This document shows, one piece after another, positions 30,357-41,879 of a stretch of DNA of 64,000 nucleotides. The notes beneath the pieces were generated by a model. It searched no databases and had not been told where the DNA came from. It was given only the letters and a program-made list of their open reading frames with translations. Position 1 is the stretch's first letter. Every line of letters starts with the position of its first letter. Origin of the DNA: Nocardioides sp. Arc9.136 (GTDB taxonomy: Bacteria; Actinomycetota; Actinomycetes; Propionibacteriales; Nocardioidaceae). The stretch spans positions 248,001 to 312,000 of the forward strand of contig NZ_CP113431.1 of NCBI RefSeq assembly GCF_030506255.1, given 5' to 3'. The translations under genes and the position numbers were made by a program.

Positions 30357-32639
30357 GTGGAGTCACCCCTCGCGCTGTACCGCCGCTACCGGCCGGAGAC
30401 GTTCCGTGAGGTCATCGGCCAGGACCACGTCACCGAGCCGCTGCGTGCGGCGCTGGCCAACAACCGGGTGAACCACGCCTACCTCTTCTCCGGCCCGCGC
30501 GGCTGCGGCAAGACCACGTCGGCACGGATCCTGGCCCGGGCGCTCAACTGCGAGCTCGCGCCGGTCGCCGACCCCTGCGGGCAGTGCGACAGCTGCCGGG
30601 ACCTCGCCCGCGGCGGGCCGGGCTCGATCGACGTCATCGAGATCGATGCCGCCTCGCACGGCGGTGTGGACGACGCGCGCGACCTGCGAGAGAAGGCGTT
30701 CTTCGCGCCGGTGCGCAGCCGCTACAAGGTCTACATCATCGACGAGGCGCACATGGTGACCACGCAGGGCTTCAACGCCCTGCTCAAGCTGGTCGAGGAG
30801 CCGCCGCCCCACCTGCGGTTCATCTTCGCCACCACCGAGCCCGACAAGGTGCTGCCGACCATCCGGTCGCGGACCCACCACTACCCGTTCCGGCTGATCC
30901 CGCCGCGGCTGCTGTCCACCTACCTCTCCGAGCTGTGCGAGAAGGAAGGGGTCGCGATCGAGCCGGCGGCGCTGCCGCTGGTCGTCCGCGCCGGCGCCGG
31001 CTCTGCGCGCGACACGCTCTCGGTGCTCGACCAGCTCCTCGGCGGCGCCGGTCCGGGTGGCGTGACCCACCAGCTGGCCACCGGGCTGCTCGGCTACACC
31101 CCCGACACGCTGCTCGACGAGGTGGTCGAGGCGTTCGCCGCCGGCGACGGCGCAGCGGTGTTCGGGGTGGTCGACAAGGTGATCGAGACCGGCCAGGACC
31201 CCCGCCGGTTCACCGAGGACCTGCTGCGGCGGCTCCGCGACCTCGTCATCGTCGCCGCGGTCCCGGACGCGCCGGCTACCGGGCTCATCGACGTCTCCGA
31301 GGACCAGGGTGAGCGGCTGGTCGCGCAGGCGGCACGGTTCGGGGCCCACGACCTCAGCCGGGCCGCCGACATCGTGGCCACGGGCCTCACCGAGATGCGC
31401 GGGGCCACCGCGCCGCGCCTGCTGCTCGAGCTCATCTGCGCCCGGGTGCTGCTGCCGGGCGCCGACCACGCCGTCGAGGGCCTCGCGGCCCGCCTGGACC
31501 GGCTGGAGAAGCGGGTCTCGATCACCGGTGTGCCGACGGCCGCCGCCGCACCTCCGAGCACCCCCGTCGCCCCGGCTCAGGACCGGCCGGCGCCGCTCGC
31601 CCACGAGCCGGAGCCGGTGGTCCCGTCCCGTCCCGCGCCGCACGTCGCTCCCGCGACCACCGTCTCGCTGCCCGCGAGCCCGGAGCCGACTCCGACTCCG
31701 ACGCCCGAGCCGAGCCCGACGCCCGAGCCGAGCCCGACGCCCGAGCCGAGCTCGACGCCCGAGCCGAGCCCGGTGCCGGAGCCCACCCCGGTGCCGGAGC
31801 CCACCCCGGTGCCCGAGCCGACCCCGGTGCCCGAGCCGGTGCCCGTCCAGGAGTCGGCCGGCCCGACCCCGGCGACCCCGCCCGCGGCTGCGCCCGCGGC
31901 GGCGGAGCCGGGCGGTCTCACGCTCGTCGACGTGCGCCGGCTGTGGCCCGACATCGTCGAGGCGACCAAGCTGCGCCGCCGGGTCACCTGGATCCACCTG
32001 ACGCAGAACGCCCAGGTCGTCGCCGTCGACGCCCGGACCCTCACGCTGGGGTTCGTCAACGCCGGGGCGCGCGACAGCTTCGACAACGGCGGCAGCGCGG
32101 AGATCGTGCGGCAGGCGGCGATCGACGTCGTCGGCGCGGACTGGCGGATCGAGACGATCGTCGACCCGGGCGCCCGCGCGGACGTCCCCCCGCCCCCGCC
32201 GCCGTCCGCCCCCACCGACCCGGCTCCCTGGGCCCAGCCGGGCCAGCCCACCGCGCCCGCGGTCCAGCCGGGGGCGCAGCCGGAGCCGGCGTTCCAGGAG
32301 GGACCGCCGCCGGGACAGGACGGCCCTCCGGCCTGGGCCGACGAGCCGACCGGCGCCGACGGCCCCGCCGGGACCGAGCCGTCGTCCGCGGCTCCGCAGG
32401 CGGCGCCGCAGCCGCCGTCGCGCCCGGCCGCCGACCCCCAGTCGATCGCCGCCGCCCGGGCTCGCATCCAGCAGACGCGGACCGGCGGACCGGAGGCGCC
32501 GCGCGAGGAGGACCGGTACGACCCGGACGCCGACGCGCGCCCCGACGACCTCGACGCCGACCACGACGGGCTGGCCGGGGCGGACCTGCTCGAGCGCGAG
32601 CTCGGGGCGACGGTCATCGAGGAGATCCGGCACCAGTAG
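30357..32639 (+). CDS. dnaX: DNA polymerase III subunits gamma/tau
   Basis: A 760-residue clamp-loader ATPase. The N-terminus MESPLALYRRYRPETFREVIGQDHV, Walker A GPRGCGKTTSARILA, a zinc module CELAPVADPCGQCDSCRDLA, Walker B VYIIDEAHMVT and the sensor FATTEPDKV are all present. After residue 370 a long Pro/Glu/Thr/Ser linker follows (separate entry), then a tau-like domain LVDVRRLWPDIVEATKLRRRVTWIHL and a charged tail. Full-length tau is encoded; no frameshift site for a shorter gamma product was identified. It begins at GTG and is preceded by the SRP RNA. ybaB and recR follow on the same strand, a very common bacterial order. Confidence 0.95.
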   Translation: MESPLALYRRYRPETFREVIGQDHVTEPLRAALANNRVNHAYLFSGPRGCGKTTSARILARALNCELAPVADPCGQCDSCRDLARGGPGSIDVIEIDAASHGGVDDARDLREKAFFAPVRSRYKVYIIDEAHMVTTQGFNALLKLVEEPPPHLRFIFATTEPDKVLPTIRSRTHHYPFRLIPPRLLSTYLSELCEKEGVAIEPAALPLVVRAGAGSARDTLSVLDQLLGGAGPGGVTHQLATGLLGYTPDTLLDEVVEAFAAGDGAAVFGVVDKVIETGQDPRRFTEDLLRRLRDLVIVAAVPDAPATGLIDVSEDQGERLVAQAARFGAHDLSRAADIVATGLTEMRGATAPRLLLELICARVLLPGADHAVEGLAARLDRLEKRVSITGVPTAAAAPPSTPVAPAQDRPAPLAHEPEPVVPSRPAPHVAPATTVSLPASPEPTPTPTPEPSPTPEPSPTPEPSSTPEPSPVPEPTPVPEPTPVPEPTPVPEPVPVQESAGPTPATPPAAAPAAAEPGGLTLVDVRRLWPDIVEATKLRRRVTWIHLTQNAQVVAVDARTLTLGFVNAGARDSFDNGGSAEIVRQAAIDVVGADWRIETIVDPGARADVPPPPPPSAPTDPAPWAQPGQPTAPAVQPGAQPEPAFQEGPPPGQDGPPAWADEPTGADGPAGTEPSSAAPQAAPQPPSRPAADPQSIAAARARIQQTRTGGPEAPREEDRYDPDADARPDDLDADHDGLAGADLLERELGATVIEEIRHQ
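31681..31850 (+). repeat. Coding tandem repeat: P-E-P linker in dnaX
   Basis: About 55 residues alternate as EPTPTPTPEPSPTPEPSPTP, EPSSTPEPSPVPEPTPVPEP and so on. At the DNA level 15- and 18-base units such as GAGCCGAGCCCGACGCCC and CCGGTGCCGGAGCCCACC recur with few changes, so this segment can be expected to vary in length between strains. It joins the ATPase to the tau domain. Confidence 0.8.
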
Positions 32640-32735
32640 GCCGCCGACCCCGAGCGACCAGCGCCGCGCAAGACTGGACCGGGCAGCGAGCGCCCCCGAC
32701 ACCTCGCAAGCGACTCCCACAGGCAAGGACACCCG

Positions 32736-33116
32736 ATGAGCCAGAACCCCTTCGACGCCCTCGGCGGCGGCGGACTCGACATGAACGCCCTCCTCCAGCA
32801 GGCCCAGCAGATGCAGGAGCAGCTGCAGGCCGCCCAGCAGCGGCTCGCCGACACCACCGTGCAGGGCTCGGTGGCCGGCGGTGCGGTGAGCGTGGAGGTC
32901 AACGGCGTCGGCGACCTCGTCGGGCTCTCCATCCAGCCCGGGACCGTCGACGGGGACGACGCCGAGAGCCTCGGTGACCTCTCGGACCTGGTGGTCGCGG
33001 CGTACCGCGACGCCAAGGCGCAGGCCGACGCGCTCGCCGGCGAGGCGCTCGGCCCGCTGGCCGGCGGCGGCGCGGGACCCGGCGAGGGCGGCCCGCTGGG
33101 CCAGCTCGGCTTCTAG
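32736..33116 (+). CDS. ybaB: YbaB/EbfC nucleoid-associated protein
   Basis: A 126-residue protein with the family pattern [53 protein letters not shown] and [24 protein letters not shown], followed by a glycine-rich tail. These dimers bind DNA and are almost always encoded between dnaX and recR, as here. It lies 96 bases after dnaX with no terminator between, and recR starts 13 bases after its end. Confidence 0.9.
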   Translation: MSQNPFDALGGGGLDMNALLQQAQQMQEQLQAAQQRLADTTVQGSVAGGAVSVEVNGVGDLVGLSIQPGTVDGDDAESLGDLSDLVVAAYRDAKAQADALAGEALGPLAGGGAGPGEGGPLGQLGF

Positions 33117-33129
33117 GGGACGTCCGCAC

Positions 33130-33729
33130 TTGTACGAGGGTGTCGTCCAGGACCTGATCGACGAGCTCGGCCGGCTGCCGGGCGTGGGTCCCAAGAGCGC
33201 GCAGCGGATCGCCTTCCACCTGCTGCAGGCCGACCCGGTCGACGTCCGCCGCCTCGCGGACGTCCTGATCGAGGTCAAGGCGAAGGTGAAGTTCTGCTCG
33301 GTGTGCTTCAACGTCTCCGAGGACGAGCGGTGCCGCATCTGCCGCGACCCCCGGCGCGACCCGTCGGTGCTGTGCGTCGTCGAGGAGTACAAGGACGTCG
33401 TCGCCATCGAGCGGACCCGGGAGTTCCGGGGTCGCTACCACGTGCTCGGCGGGGCGATCTCGCCGATCGACGGCATCGGGCCCGAGCAGCTGCACATCCG
33501 TGAGCTGATGCAGCGGCTGGCCGACGGCGCGATCACCGAGACGATCCTCGCGACCGACCCGAACCTCGAGGGCGAGGCGACGGCGACGTACCTCACCCGG
33601 ATGCTGAAGCCGCTCGGCTTGCGCGTGACGCGGTTGGCGAGTGGACTTCCGGTCGGTGGGGACCTTGAGTACGCCGACGAGGTCACCCTCGGACGAGCAT
33701 TCGCGGGAAGGCGGAGCGCAGATGACTGA
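33130..33729 (+). CDS. recR: Recombination protein RecR
   Basis: A 199-residue RecR. The start is TTG 33130, which gives the standard N-terminus [32 protein letters not shown] with the helix-hairpin-helix. A C4 zinc finger ([19 protein letters not shown]) and the Toprim domain [17 protein letters not shown]...[14 protein letters not shown] follow. RecR works with RecF and RecO to load RecA on gapped DNA. The downstream gene overlaps the recR end by 8 bases. A rare TTG start may lower its expression relative to ybaB. Confidence 0.95.
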   Translation: MYEGVVQDLIDELGRLPGVGPKSAQRIAFHLLQADPVDVRRLADVLIEVKAKVKFCSVCFNVSEDERCRICRDPRRDPSVLCVVEEYKDVVAIERTREFRGRYHVLGGAISPIDGIGPEQLHIRELMQRLADGAITETILATDPNLEGEATATYLTRMLKPLGLRVTRLASGLPVGGDLEYADEVTLGRAFAGRRSADD

Positions 33730-34468
33730 CCAGCAGACGACCGGCGGGCCGGACCCGACCACGCTGCTCGAGCAGGCGGTCCTGGCCGGCGCGCTGCCGC
33801 CGATGGACGAGCACCCCATCGACGTCGACAAGGCGCTCGCCGAGCTCGCCCGGCCGCTCCCCGGCGCCGCAGCCGCGGTCGCCCGGGTCGACGTCGCCAC
33901 CCAGGACCTCGCCCAGCAGGTCGCCGACTCCGCAGCGAGCTTCCTGCTCGCGCTGCGCGAGATCTCCCGGGACGCCGACGGCGGTGGCCGGGCGATCAGC
34001 CTGCTGCTGCTCGAGATCAGCCAGGTGCTGCTGGCCGGGGCCCGCCTCGGTGCCCAGCGCGACTTCACCCCGCGTGCGGCGTACCAGCCCGACGTCGGCC
34101 CGGAGACCGACCTCGACCCGATGCGGATGCGGCTCGCCGCGATCCTCGAGCCGGTCGACACCTACAGCCTGGTCTTCGACCCCTACGACCCCGAGGTCGT
34201 CGAGAGCCAGCTCTCCGACGACCTCACCAGCATCGCCAGCGACCTCGAGACCGGCCTGCGGCACTTTCGCCAGGGCAACTCCGAGGAGGCGCTGTGGTGG
34301 TGGCAGTTCTCCTACGTCTCCTCCTGGGGGAACCTGGCCGGTGCGGCGCTCAACGCGCTGCTCTCGGTGGTCTCCCACGACCGCCTCGACCACGAGGTGC
34401 CCGGCGAGGACGACGTGCTGGCGGCGGCCGATGAGATGCTCGGCGGGGGCGTCCGCACCGCTCGGTAG
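33722..34468 (+). CDS. DUF5063-family protein
   Basis: A 248-residue soluble protein that overlaps the end of recR by 8 bases, with GGCGGAG before ATG 33722. It belongs to the actinobacterial DUF5063 family seen between recR and the aspartokinase gene: [55 protein letters not shown] and [33 protein letters not shown]. Predicted all-helical; no enzyme motif, membrane helix or signal is seen. Function is unknown. Its conserved position suggests a link to RecR or to the lysine/threonine pathway genes that follow. Confidence 0.75.
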   Translation: MTDQQTTGGPDPTTLLEQAVLAGALPPMDEHPIDVDKALAELARPLPGAAAAVARVDVATQDLAQQVADSAASFLLALREISRDADGGGRAISLLLLEISQVLLAGARLGAQRDFTPRAAYQPDVGPETDLDPMRMRLAAILEPVDTYSLVFDPYDPEVVESQLSDDLTSIASDLETGLRHFRQGNSEEALWWWQFSYVSSWGNLAGAALNALLSVVSHDRLDHEVPGEDDVLAAADEMLGGGVRTAR

Positions 34469-34471
34469 ACT
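34466..34471 (+). promoter_or_regulatory. Possible -10 box of the aspartokinase gene
   Basis: TAGACT spans the stop codon of the DUF5063 gene and lies 37 bases before the aspartokinase start. It matches the hexamer at the SRP RNA and antiporter genes. The -35 region is unclear. Confidence 0.4.
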
Positions 34472-34508
34472 CGGCCGCGCCTTTCCCCCTACTCCCGAGG
34501 ACGTCGTC

Positions 34509-36820
<2,312 letters not shown>

Positions 36821-36834
36821 CGGCCTCCGACAGC

Positions 36835-36870
36835 ACGAACGCCTCCGACCCTCGGGTCGGAGGCGTTCGT
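36835..36870 (+). terminator. Strong hairpin terminator after asd
   Basis: ACGAACGCCTCCGACCC (36835-36851) pairs exactly with GGGTCGGAGGCGTTCGT (36854-36870) across a two-base gap, giving a 17-bp complement (a smaller loop in practice). It lies 14 bases after the asd stop and ends the lysC-asd operon. Confidence 0.8.
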
Positions 36871-36911
36871 CGTCGTGGCGGCGTCCCGGCCGGGACCGGC
36901 TCGCGCGCGAC

Positions 36912-37820
36912 TCAGTCGGCGTCGGTCTCGACGAAGGTCGTGGTGACCCAGTGGGAGAGCGCGAAACAGCCCACGGCGAGCAGCGGGATCACGATGACCA
37001 TCGTCCAGCTGAAGAGCACCTCGATGAGGAACAGCAGGACGAGGACGGTGAGCAGGCCGACCGCGAGGAAGCTGGTGGAGCCGGGGTCGGCCACGCGGAA
37101 CGCCTTGAGCAGGGCGGAGCCCGCCAGCACCATCGCCACCAGGATCGCGAGGAGGAGCAGGAAGCCGGGGTTGCCGCAGGAGCTGGTGCCCTGCGCGACC
37201 TCGCAGGCCCGCAGGCCGGCCCAGGTCAGCGCGACGGTGCCGAGGCCGACGAGCGCCCCGACGAGGCAGGCGGCGGCCATGCCGGTGACGAACGGCTCCC
37301 AGGGCTCGCGCGGCGCGGCGGGCTGCTCGGGCTCCTGCTCGGCCGGGGCGTGGTCGGCCGGCTCACGGAGGGCCTGCTCGACGAAGAGCGGCGGGGCGGG
37401 CTCGGCGGGCGGCGGCGGGCTCGCGGGTGTCGAGACCGGCACCCGCCGCGCGACGGGCTCCCGCACGGGCTGCGCGACGGGCTCCCGGACCGGCGGGGCG
37501 GCCGGGGGCTCCACGACCGGCTCCACGACCGGCTCCATGACCGGCTCCATGACCGGCTCCGGGGCCGGCTCCGGGGCCGGCTCCGGGGCCGGCTCGGGCT
37601 CCACGACGGGCGCCGGCGCCGCCACGGGCGGCACCGCTGCGGTGGGCGTCTGGTCCGGCTCGACGACGGGCACGTCGACCAGCGTCGGCTCGGCGTCCGC
37701 ACGGTCCTCGACCTGCGGGGGCACCACCTCGGCGGGCCGCTCGTCCTTCTGCCGGCGCTTGCGACCGAACAGGCGGGGCGGCTCCAGGCTCGGAGCGTCC
37801 TTGTCGCGGTCCTCAGTCAT
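36912..37820 (-). CDS. Membrane protein with proline/glutamate repeat cytosolic domain
   Basis: A 302-residue protein that was not recognised. The first 165 residues are hydrophilic, starting MTEDRDKDAPSLEPPRLFGRKRRQK, then PEP-type repeats (EPEPAPEPAPEPAPEP, EPVMEPVMEPVVEPVVEP and PVREPVAQPVREPVARR). Four membrane helices follow from about residue 175 (MAAACLVGALVGLGTVALTW, FLLLLAILVAMVLAGSALL, LAVGLLTVLVLLFLIEVLFS, VIVIPLLAVGCFALSHWV). Between the first two is a loop with two cysteines (ACEVAQGTSSCGN). Its DNA repeats in 12-base units (CCGGCTCCATGA). It is oriented against the asd operon and follows the tRNA-Pro terminator. Confidence 0.6.
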   Translation of the reverse strand: MTEDRDKDAPSLEPPRLFGRKRRQKDERPAEVVPPQVEDRADAEPTLVDVPVVEPDQTPTAAVPPVAAPAPVVEPEPAPEPAPEPAPEPVMEPVMEPVVEPVVEPPAAPPVREPVAQPVREPVARRVPVSTPASPPPPAEPAPPLFVEQALREPADHAPAEQEPEQPAAPREPWEPFVTGMAAACLVGALVGLGTVALTWAGLRACEVAQGTSSCGNPGFLLLLAILVAMVLAGSALLKAFRVADPGSTSFLAVGLLTVLVLLFLIEVLFSWTMVIVIPLLAVGCFALSHWVTTTFVETDAD

Positions 37821-37862
37821 GCCCGCCAGTCTGTCACGCGGCGAGGGCCGGGGAACGGCGAA

Positions 37863-37898
37863 GGACCCGGATCCCAGGTGTTCCTGGGTTCCGGGCCC
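37863..37898 (-). terminator. Terminator downstream of tRNA-Pro
   Basis: CCCGGA-T-CCCAGG and CCTGGG-T-TCCGGG form a 12-bp stem with one T/T mismatch and the loop TGTT, with further GG/CC pairs outside. It begins 8 bases beyond the tRNA 3' end on the minus strand. Confidence 0.65.
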
Positions 37899-37905
37899 TC
37901 TGCTG

Positions 37906-37979
37906 TCGGGCTGACAGGATTTGAACCTGCGGCCTCCTCGTCCCGAACGAGGCGCGCTACCAAGCTGCGCCACAGCCCG
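37906..37979 (-). tRNA. tRNA-Pro (CGG), CCA not encoded
   Basis: Minus strand CGGGCTG (acceptor) ... GCTTGGTAGC (D arm), anticodon stem CCTCG-TTCGGGA-CGAGG with anticodon CGG, T-loop GGTTCAAATCC, CAGCCCG and discriminator A. The 74 bases fold as a standard cloverleaf. It decodes CCG, a very common proline codon in this GC-rich sequence. Confidence 0.9.
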
Positions 37980-38093
37980 ATCCGCGAGTCCGGGATCACC
38001 GGGCTCACGAGCACCGGAGCATACCGGAGCACCGCCGGCCGGCCCCAATCGGGCCGGTGGTGGCCGCCACGTCGCCCCCAGGTCACCGCCACG

Positions 38094-39047
38094 TCAGCGG
38101 CGAGGGGCCCCCTGCGGCACCAGCGTGAGCAGGGTGGCCTCCGGGCGGCAGGCGACGCGGAACCGGACGTAGGGGCTGGTGCCCAGGCCCGCGCTCACGT
38201 GCAGCCAGGCCGAGCCGGGGTCGCCGGGCCGGGAGTCCGCGGGGTGGCGGTGCAGGCCCCGGGCGCGGGCCGGCTCGAGGTCGCAGTTCGTGGTGAGGGC
38301 GCGCCCGCCCGGCAGGCACACCTGGCCGCCGTGGGTGTGCCCGGCGAGGACGGCGTCGCAGTCGTCGGTCGCGAAGGCGTCCAGGACCCGCAGGTACGGC
38401 GCGTGCGCGACGCCGAGGCGGACGTCGGCGTGCCGGTCGGCGCCCGCCACCCCCGTGACGTCGTCGAGGCGGTCGTAGCCCAGGTGCGGGTCGTCGACGC
38501 CGGCGAAGCCGAACGTCGTGCCACCCACGGCCAGCGTGCCGGTGCGGTTGGTCAGGTCCAGCCAGCCCGCGCCGGTGAAGGCGCCGGCGAGGTCCCGCCA
38601 GGGCAGCTGGGGGGTGTCGGTGTGGCGGCGACCGTCGTCGGGCAGCAGGTAGCGCACGGGGTTGCGCATCGTCGGCTCGAAGTAGTCGTTGGAGCCCATC
38701 ACGAAGACGCCCGGCACGGCGAGCAGCGGGGCGAGCGCGTCGAGCAGCGGGCCCACGCTGTCGCGGTGCGCCAGGTTGTCGCCGGTGTCCACCACGAGGT
38801 CGGGGCGCAGGTCAGCGAGGCCCGCGATCCACTCCAGCTTGCGGCGCTGCCCCGGCGTCACGTGCAGGTCGCTGAGGTGGAGCACCCGCAGCGGGCGGTG
38901 CCCCGGCGGCAGCAGCGGCACCTCCACCCGCCGCAGGACGTAGGCCCGCGCCTCGCACGCGGCGTACGTCGCCAGGCCGGCGCCGAGGAGCGCGCCCGCC
39001 CCCGTCACGGCGGCCAGCGAGCGGGCTGCGGCAGGGAGCGGGCTCAT
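38094..39047 (-). CDS. Calcineurin-like metallophosphoesterase, membrane-anchored
   Basis: A 317-residue protein with an N-terminal hydrophobic anchor (about residues 10-30) and a YkuE/Rv3683-type phosphoesterase. Metal-site motifs are LHLSDLHVTPGQ, DTGDNLAHRD, MGSNDYFEP, VAHAPYLR and AGHTHGGQV, in the proper order. GSND replaces the more usual GNHD, which is normal in this subfamily. The substrate is unknown; in relatives, roles with envelope lipids or phosphoesters are proposed. It is divergent from the YqeY gene and matches the position of Rv3683 next to ponA2. Confidence 0.85.
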   Translation of the reverse strand: MSPLPAAARSLAAVTGAGALLGAGLATYAACEARAYVLRRVEVPLLPPGHRPLRVLHLSDLHVTPGQRRKLEWIAGLADLRPDLVVDTGDNLAHRDSVGPLLDALAPLLAVPGVFVMGSNDYFEPTMRNPVRYLLPDDGRRHTDTPQLPWRDLAGAFTGAGWLDLTNRTGTLAVGGTTFGFAGVDDPHLGYDRLDDVTGVAGADRHADVRLGVAHAPYLRVLDAFATDDCDAVLAGHTHGGQVCLPGGRALTTNCDLEPARARGLHRHPADSRPGDPGSAWLHVSAGLGTSPYVRFRVACRPEATLLTLVPQGAPRR

Positions 39048-39073
39048 CTGCGCAAGGCTGCCACAATGACCCC

Positions 39074-39532
39074 ATGAGCCAGCTCAAGGACCGCCTGCGC
39101 ACCGACCTGACCACCGCGATGAAGGCGCGTGACGAGCTGCGCTCCTCCACCCTGCGGATGGTGCTCACGGCCGTCACCAACGCCGAGGTGGCCGGCAAGG
39201 TGCAGCGCGAGCTGAGCGACGAGGAGGTCGTCGGGGTGCTCTCCAGCGAGGCGAAGAAGCGCCGCGAGGCCGCCATCGCCTTCGACGACGGTGGGCGCAC
39301 CGACATGGCCGCCAAGGAGCGCGCCGAGGCGAAGGTCCTGGCCGACTACCTGCCCGAGCAGCTCTCGGTGGAGGAGATCTCGCGGATCGTCACCGAGGCG
39401 GTGGAGTCCACCGGCGCCGCCGGCGAGGGGATGAAGGCCATGGGCAAGGTCATGGGCGTCGTGCAGCCGCAGGTCAAGGGCCGCGCCGACGGTGCCGCGG
39501 TCGCCGCGGAGGTACGCCGCCAGCTCGGCTGA
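39074..39532 (+). CDS. YqeY/GatB-tail-like protein
   Basis: A 152-residue helical protein of the GatB_Yqey family: MSQLKDRLRTDLTTAMKARDELRSSTLRMVLTAV, SSEAKKRREAAIAFDDGGRTDMAAKERAEAKVLADYLPEQLS and MGKVMGVVQPQVKGRADGAAVAAEVRRQL. The family resembles the tail domain of the tRNA-dependent amidotransferase and may bind tRNA, but its role is not fixed. CACAAT at 39062-39067 is a possible -10 box 6 bases before the ATG, so the transcript may be leaderless. It is convergent with the PBP gene. Confidence 0.9.
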   Translation: MSQLKDRLRTDLTTAMKARDELRSSTLRMVLTAVTNAEVAGKVQRELSDEEVVGVLSSEAKKRREAAIAFDDGGRTDMAAKERAEAKVLADYLPEQLSVEEISRIVTEAVESTGAAGEGMKAMGKVMGVVQPQVKGRADGAAVAAEVRRQLG

Positions 39533-39548
39533 CGGCGTACCCGCCGGG

Positions 39549-41684
39549 TCACTCGTCGAAGTCGTCGTCCCCGAAGTCGTCGTCCCCGAAGTCGTCGCTG
39601 GTGGAGTAGGTCGTCGTCGACGACGGCGGGACGAACGACTCGACCGGCAGCTCGTCGAGGATCCCGCGCATCGCGCCGCCCCAGACCGGTGCCGCGTACG
39701 TCGAGCCGGAGGCGCCGTAGATCGTCGTCGGGCCGGTGCTGACGCCCTCGAGGCTCAGCGGCGTGCCCGACTCGTTCGCGCCGGCGATCATCGCGGCGGC
39801 GGCCATGTTCGGGGTGTAGCCCACGAACCACACGGCCTGGCCGTTCTGCGTCGTGCCGGTCTTGCCGGCGGCGTCGCGGCCGAGGGCCTGGGCGGAGGCG
39901 AAGCCGCCCTCGATGACGCCGCGGAGGATGTCGTTGACCGCGTCGGCGGTGGTCTCCTCCATCACCTGCTGGCACTCCGGCTCGTACTCCTTGAGCACGT
40001 TGCCGCGGGCGTCCTCGATGGCGGTGACCGGGTGGGCGTCGCAGTGCAGACCCCGCGCCGCGAAGGTCGCGTAGGCCTCGGCCATCTCCAGCGGGCTGGC
40101 GTCGGGGATGCCCAGCACGAACGTCGGGACCCGCTCCGGCAGGCCGTCGCCCTTGCCCTCGGGGTTGGTCAGGTCGACGCCCATGGCCTTGGCGAGCTCG
40201 TAGGGCTCGCAGATGCCGGTGCGCTGCTCGAGCTGGGCGAAGAAGGTGTTCACCGACTCGCGGGTGCCGGTGTACATGTCCTTGTAGCCCGACGTCGTCG
40301 AGTTGCCGACCGACCAGGTGCCGTACCCGTAGGGCTCGCCGTCGCAGTCCTCGTAGGCCGACTCCGGGATCTCCATCTGCTCGGGGGAGTTGAAGCCGGT
40401 GTTGGTGGGCAGGCCCTGCTCGATCGCCGCGGCGAGCACGAAGACCTTGAACGTCGAGCCGGGCTGGAAGCCCGAGGAGCCGCCGTACTTGTTGTTGACG
40501 ACGTAGTTCAGGTACGTCTGCCCCTGGGACCGGTCGGCGCCCATCGGCCGGGACTGGGCGATCGCGCGGACCTTGCCCGTGCCCGGCTCGACCATGGCGA
40601 GACCGCCGATCGCCTGGGACTCGGGGTAGACCGCGCTGGTGACCGACTCGTCGGCCGCCGCCTGCGCCTGCAGGTCGATGGTGGTGCGGATCGTGAGCCC
40701 GCCGGAGAAGATCAGCTCCCGGCGCTGCTTGGCGTTCTTGCCGAGCGAGGGGTCCTTGAGCAGGTAGTTGAGCAGGTAGTCGCAGAAGAACGGCGCCCGG
40801 GCGTTGACGCAGCCGTTGGGCGTGGTCTGGGTGTCCAGGCCGAGCTTCTGCTTCTTGATCTTGTCGACCCGCTTCTCCTTGACGATGCCGAGCTGGGCCA
40901 TCCGGTCCAGCACCACGTTGCGCCGCTCGAGGGCGCGGTCGGGGGAGTTGGTGGGGTCGTAGCCGGTGGGGTTCTTCACCAGGCCGGCGAGCAGCGAGGA
41001 CTGCTTGAGGTCCAGGTCCGAGGCGTTGACGCCGAAGTAGTGGCGCGCGGCGGCCTGGATGCCGAAGGCGCCGTCGCCGAAGTAGGCGGTGTTGAGGTAG
41101 CGCTCCAGGATCCAGTCCTTGCTGTGGCGCTGCTCCAGCGCGACGGCGTACCGCAGCTCGCGCAGCTTGCGCGCGTAGCTGTCGTCGGTCGCCTCCTGGC
41201 GCTCCTTCTTGGTCTTCGCCTGGTCGACGAGGGTGAGCTTGACCAGCTGCTGGGTGATCGACGAGCCACCCTGCACGACGCCGGAGTTGGCCTGGTTGGT
41301 GATGAACGCGCGCAGCGTGCCCTTCAGGTCCAGGGCGCCGTGCTGGTAGAAGCGGTAGTCCTCGATCGCGACGATCGCCTTGACCATCGTCCGCGACACG
41401 TCGGCGAGCTGGACGTTGACGCGGTTCTGGTCGTAGAGCGTGGCGATGGTCTCGCCGTCCTCGTCGAGGACCTGGGTCCGCTGGGCGAGCGCCTCGGTCT
41501 CCAGCTCCGCGGGCAGCTGGTCCATGGTCTCGGCGACGTTCTTGGCCCCGATGCCGACCACGCCGGCGAACGGGATCGCCAGCCCGGCGACCACCACGCC
41601 CAGGACGGCCGCGACGGCGAGCATGACGCCGAGGTGGGAGGCGACCTTGGCCGGGGTCAGGTGCTCGGGGCGCTGCTCGCTCAT
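39549..41684 (-). CDS. Class A penicillin-binding protein (PonA2-like)
   Basis: A 711-residue bifunctional peptidoglycan synthase. It has one membrane helix (VMLAVAAVLGVVVAGLAIPF), the GT51 glycosyltransferase with EDYRFYQHGALD and GGSSITQQLVK, and a transpeptidase with SGFQPGSTFKVF (SxxK), RESVNTFF (SxN) and AGKTGTTQ (KTG). The PASTA domain of mycobacterial PonA2 is missing; instead the protein ends with DDFGDDDFGDDDFDE, made by a 15-base DNA repeat. The neighbours whiB4, the ArsA-like pair and the phosphoesterase match the PonA2 region of M. tuberculosis. It is divergent from the WhiB gene across 195 bases without a further gene. Confidence 0.9.
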   Translation of the reverse strand: MSEQRPEHLTPAKVASHLGVMLAVAAVLGVVVAGLAIPFAGVVGIGAKNVAETMDQLPAELETEALAQRTQVLDEDGETIATLYDQNRVNVQLADVSRTMVKAIVAIEDYRFYQHGALDLKGTLRAFITNQANSGVVQGGSSITQQLVKLTLVDQAKTKKERQEATDDSYARKLRELRYAVALEQRHSKDWILERYLNTAYFGDGAFGIQAAARHYFGVNASDLDLKQSSLLAGLVKNPTGYDPTNSPDRALERRNVVLDRMAQLGIVKEKRVDKIKKQKLGLDTQTTPNGCVNARAPFFCDYLLNYLLKDPSLGKNAKQRRELIFSGGLTIRTTIDLQAQAAADESVTSAVYPESQAIGGLAMVEPGTGKVRAIAQSRPMGADRSQGQTYLNYVVNNKYGGSSGFQPGSTFKVFVLAAAIEQGLPTNTGFNSPEQMEIPESAYEDCDGEPYGYGTWSVGNSTTSGYKDMYTGTRESVNTFFAQLEQRTGICEPYELAKAMGVDLTNPEGKGDGLPERVPTFVLGIPDASPLEMAEAYATFAARGLHCDAHPVTAIEDARGNVLKEYEPECQQVMEETTADAVNDILRGVIEGGFASAQALGRDAAGKTGTTQNGQAVWFVGYTPNMAAAAMIAGANESGTPLSLEGVSTGPTTIYGASGSTYAAPVWGGAMRGILDELPVESFVPPSSTTTYSTSDDFGDDDFGDDDFDE

Positions 41685-41879
41685 GGCACCAGGCTACGCG
41701 AGCACGCGAACACCCCAGGCGCGCCTGACATCGGAGCACTAGTCATTTCGGACTATGCCACTTGGGCTGAACGTGTCTGTACCGGTTCCGCCCGTGGGCT
41801 TTACCTTGGAGGCCGAGGGGACATCCCAGGTAGGCGTCATGGGGACGCGCACCTATCTCGGAACAGATGTGGGGACATC

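Noticed and set aside
31681..31850. CRISPR array from regularly spaced repeats in dnaX
   Set aside because: The repeats are in frame, code for Pro/Glu, have no unique spacers and lie in the dnaX linker.
37501..37600. Tandem repeat DNA as an origin or iteron array
   Set aside because: The 12-base units are in frame with the membrane protein gene and encode its PEP region; there is no AT-rich segment or initiator gene.
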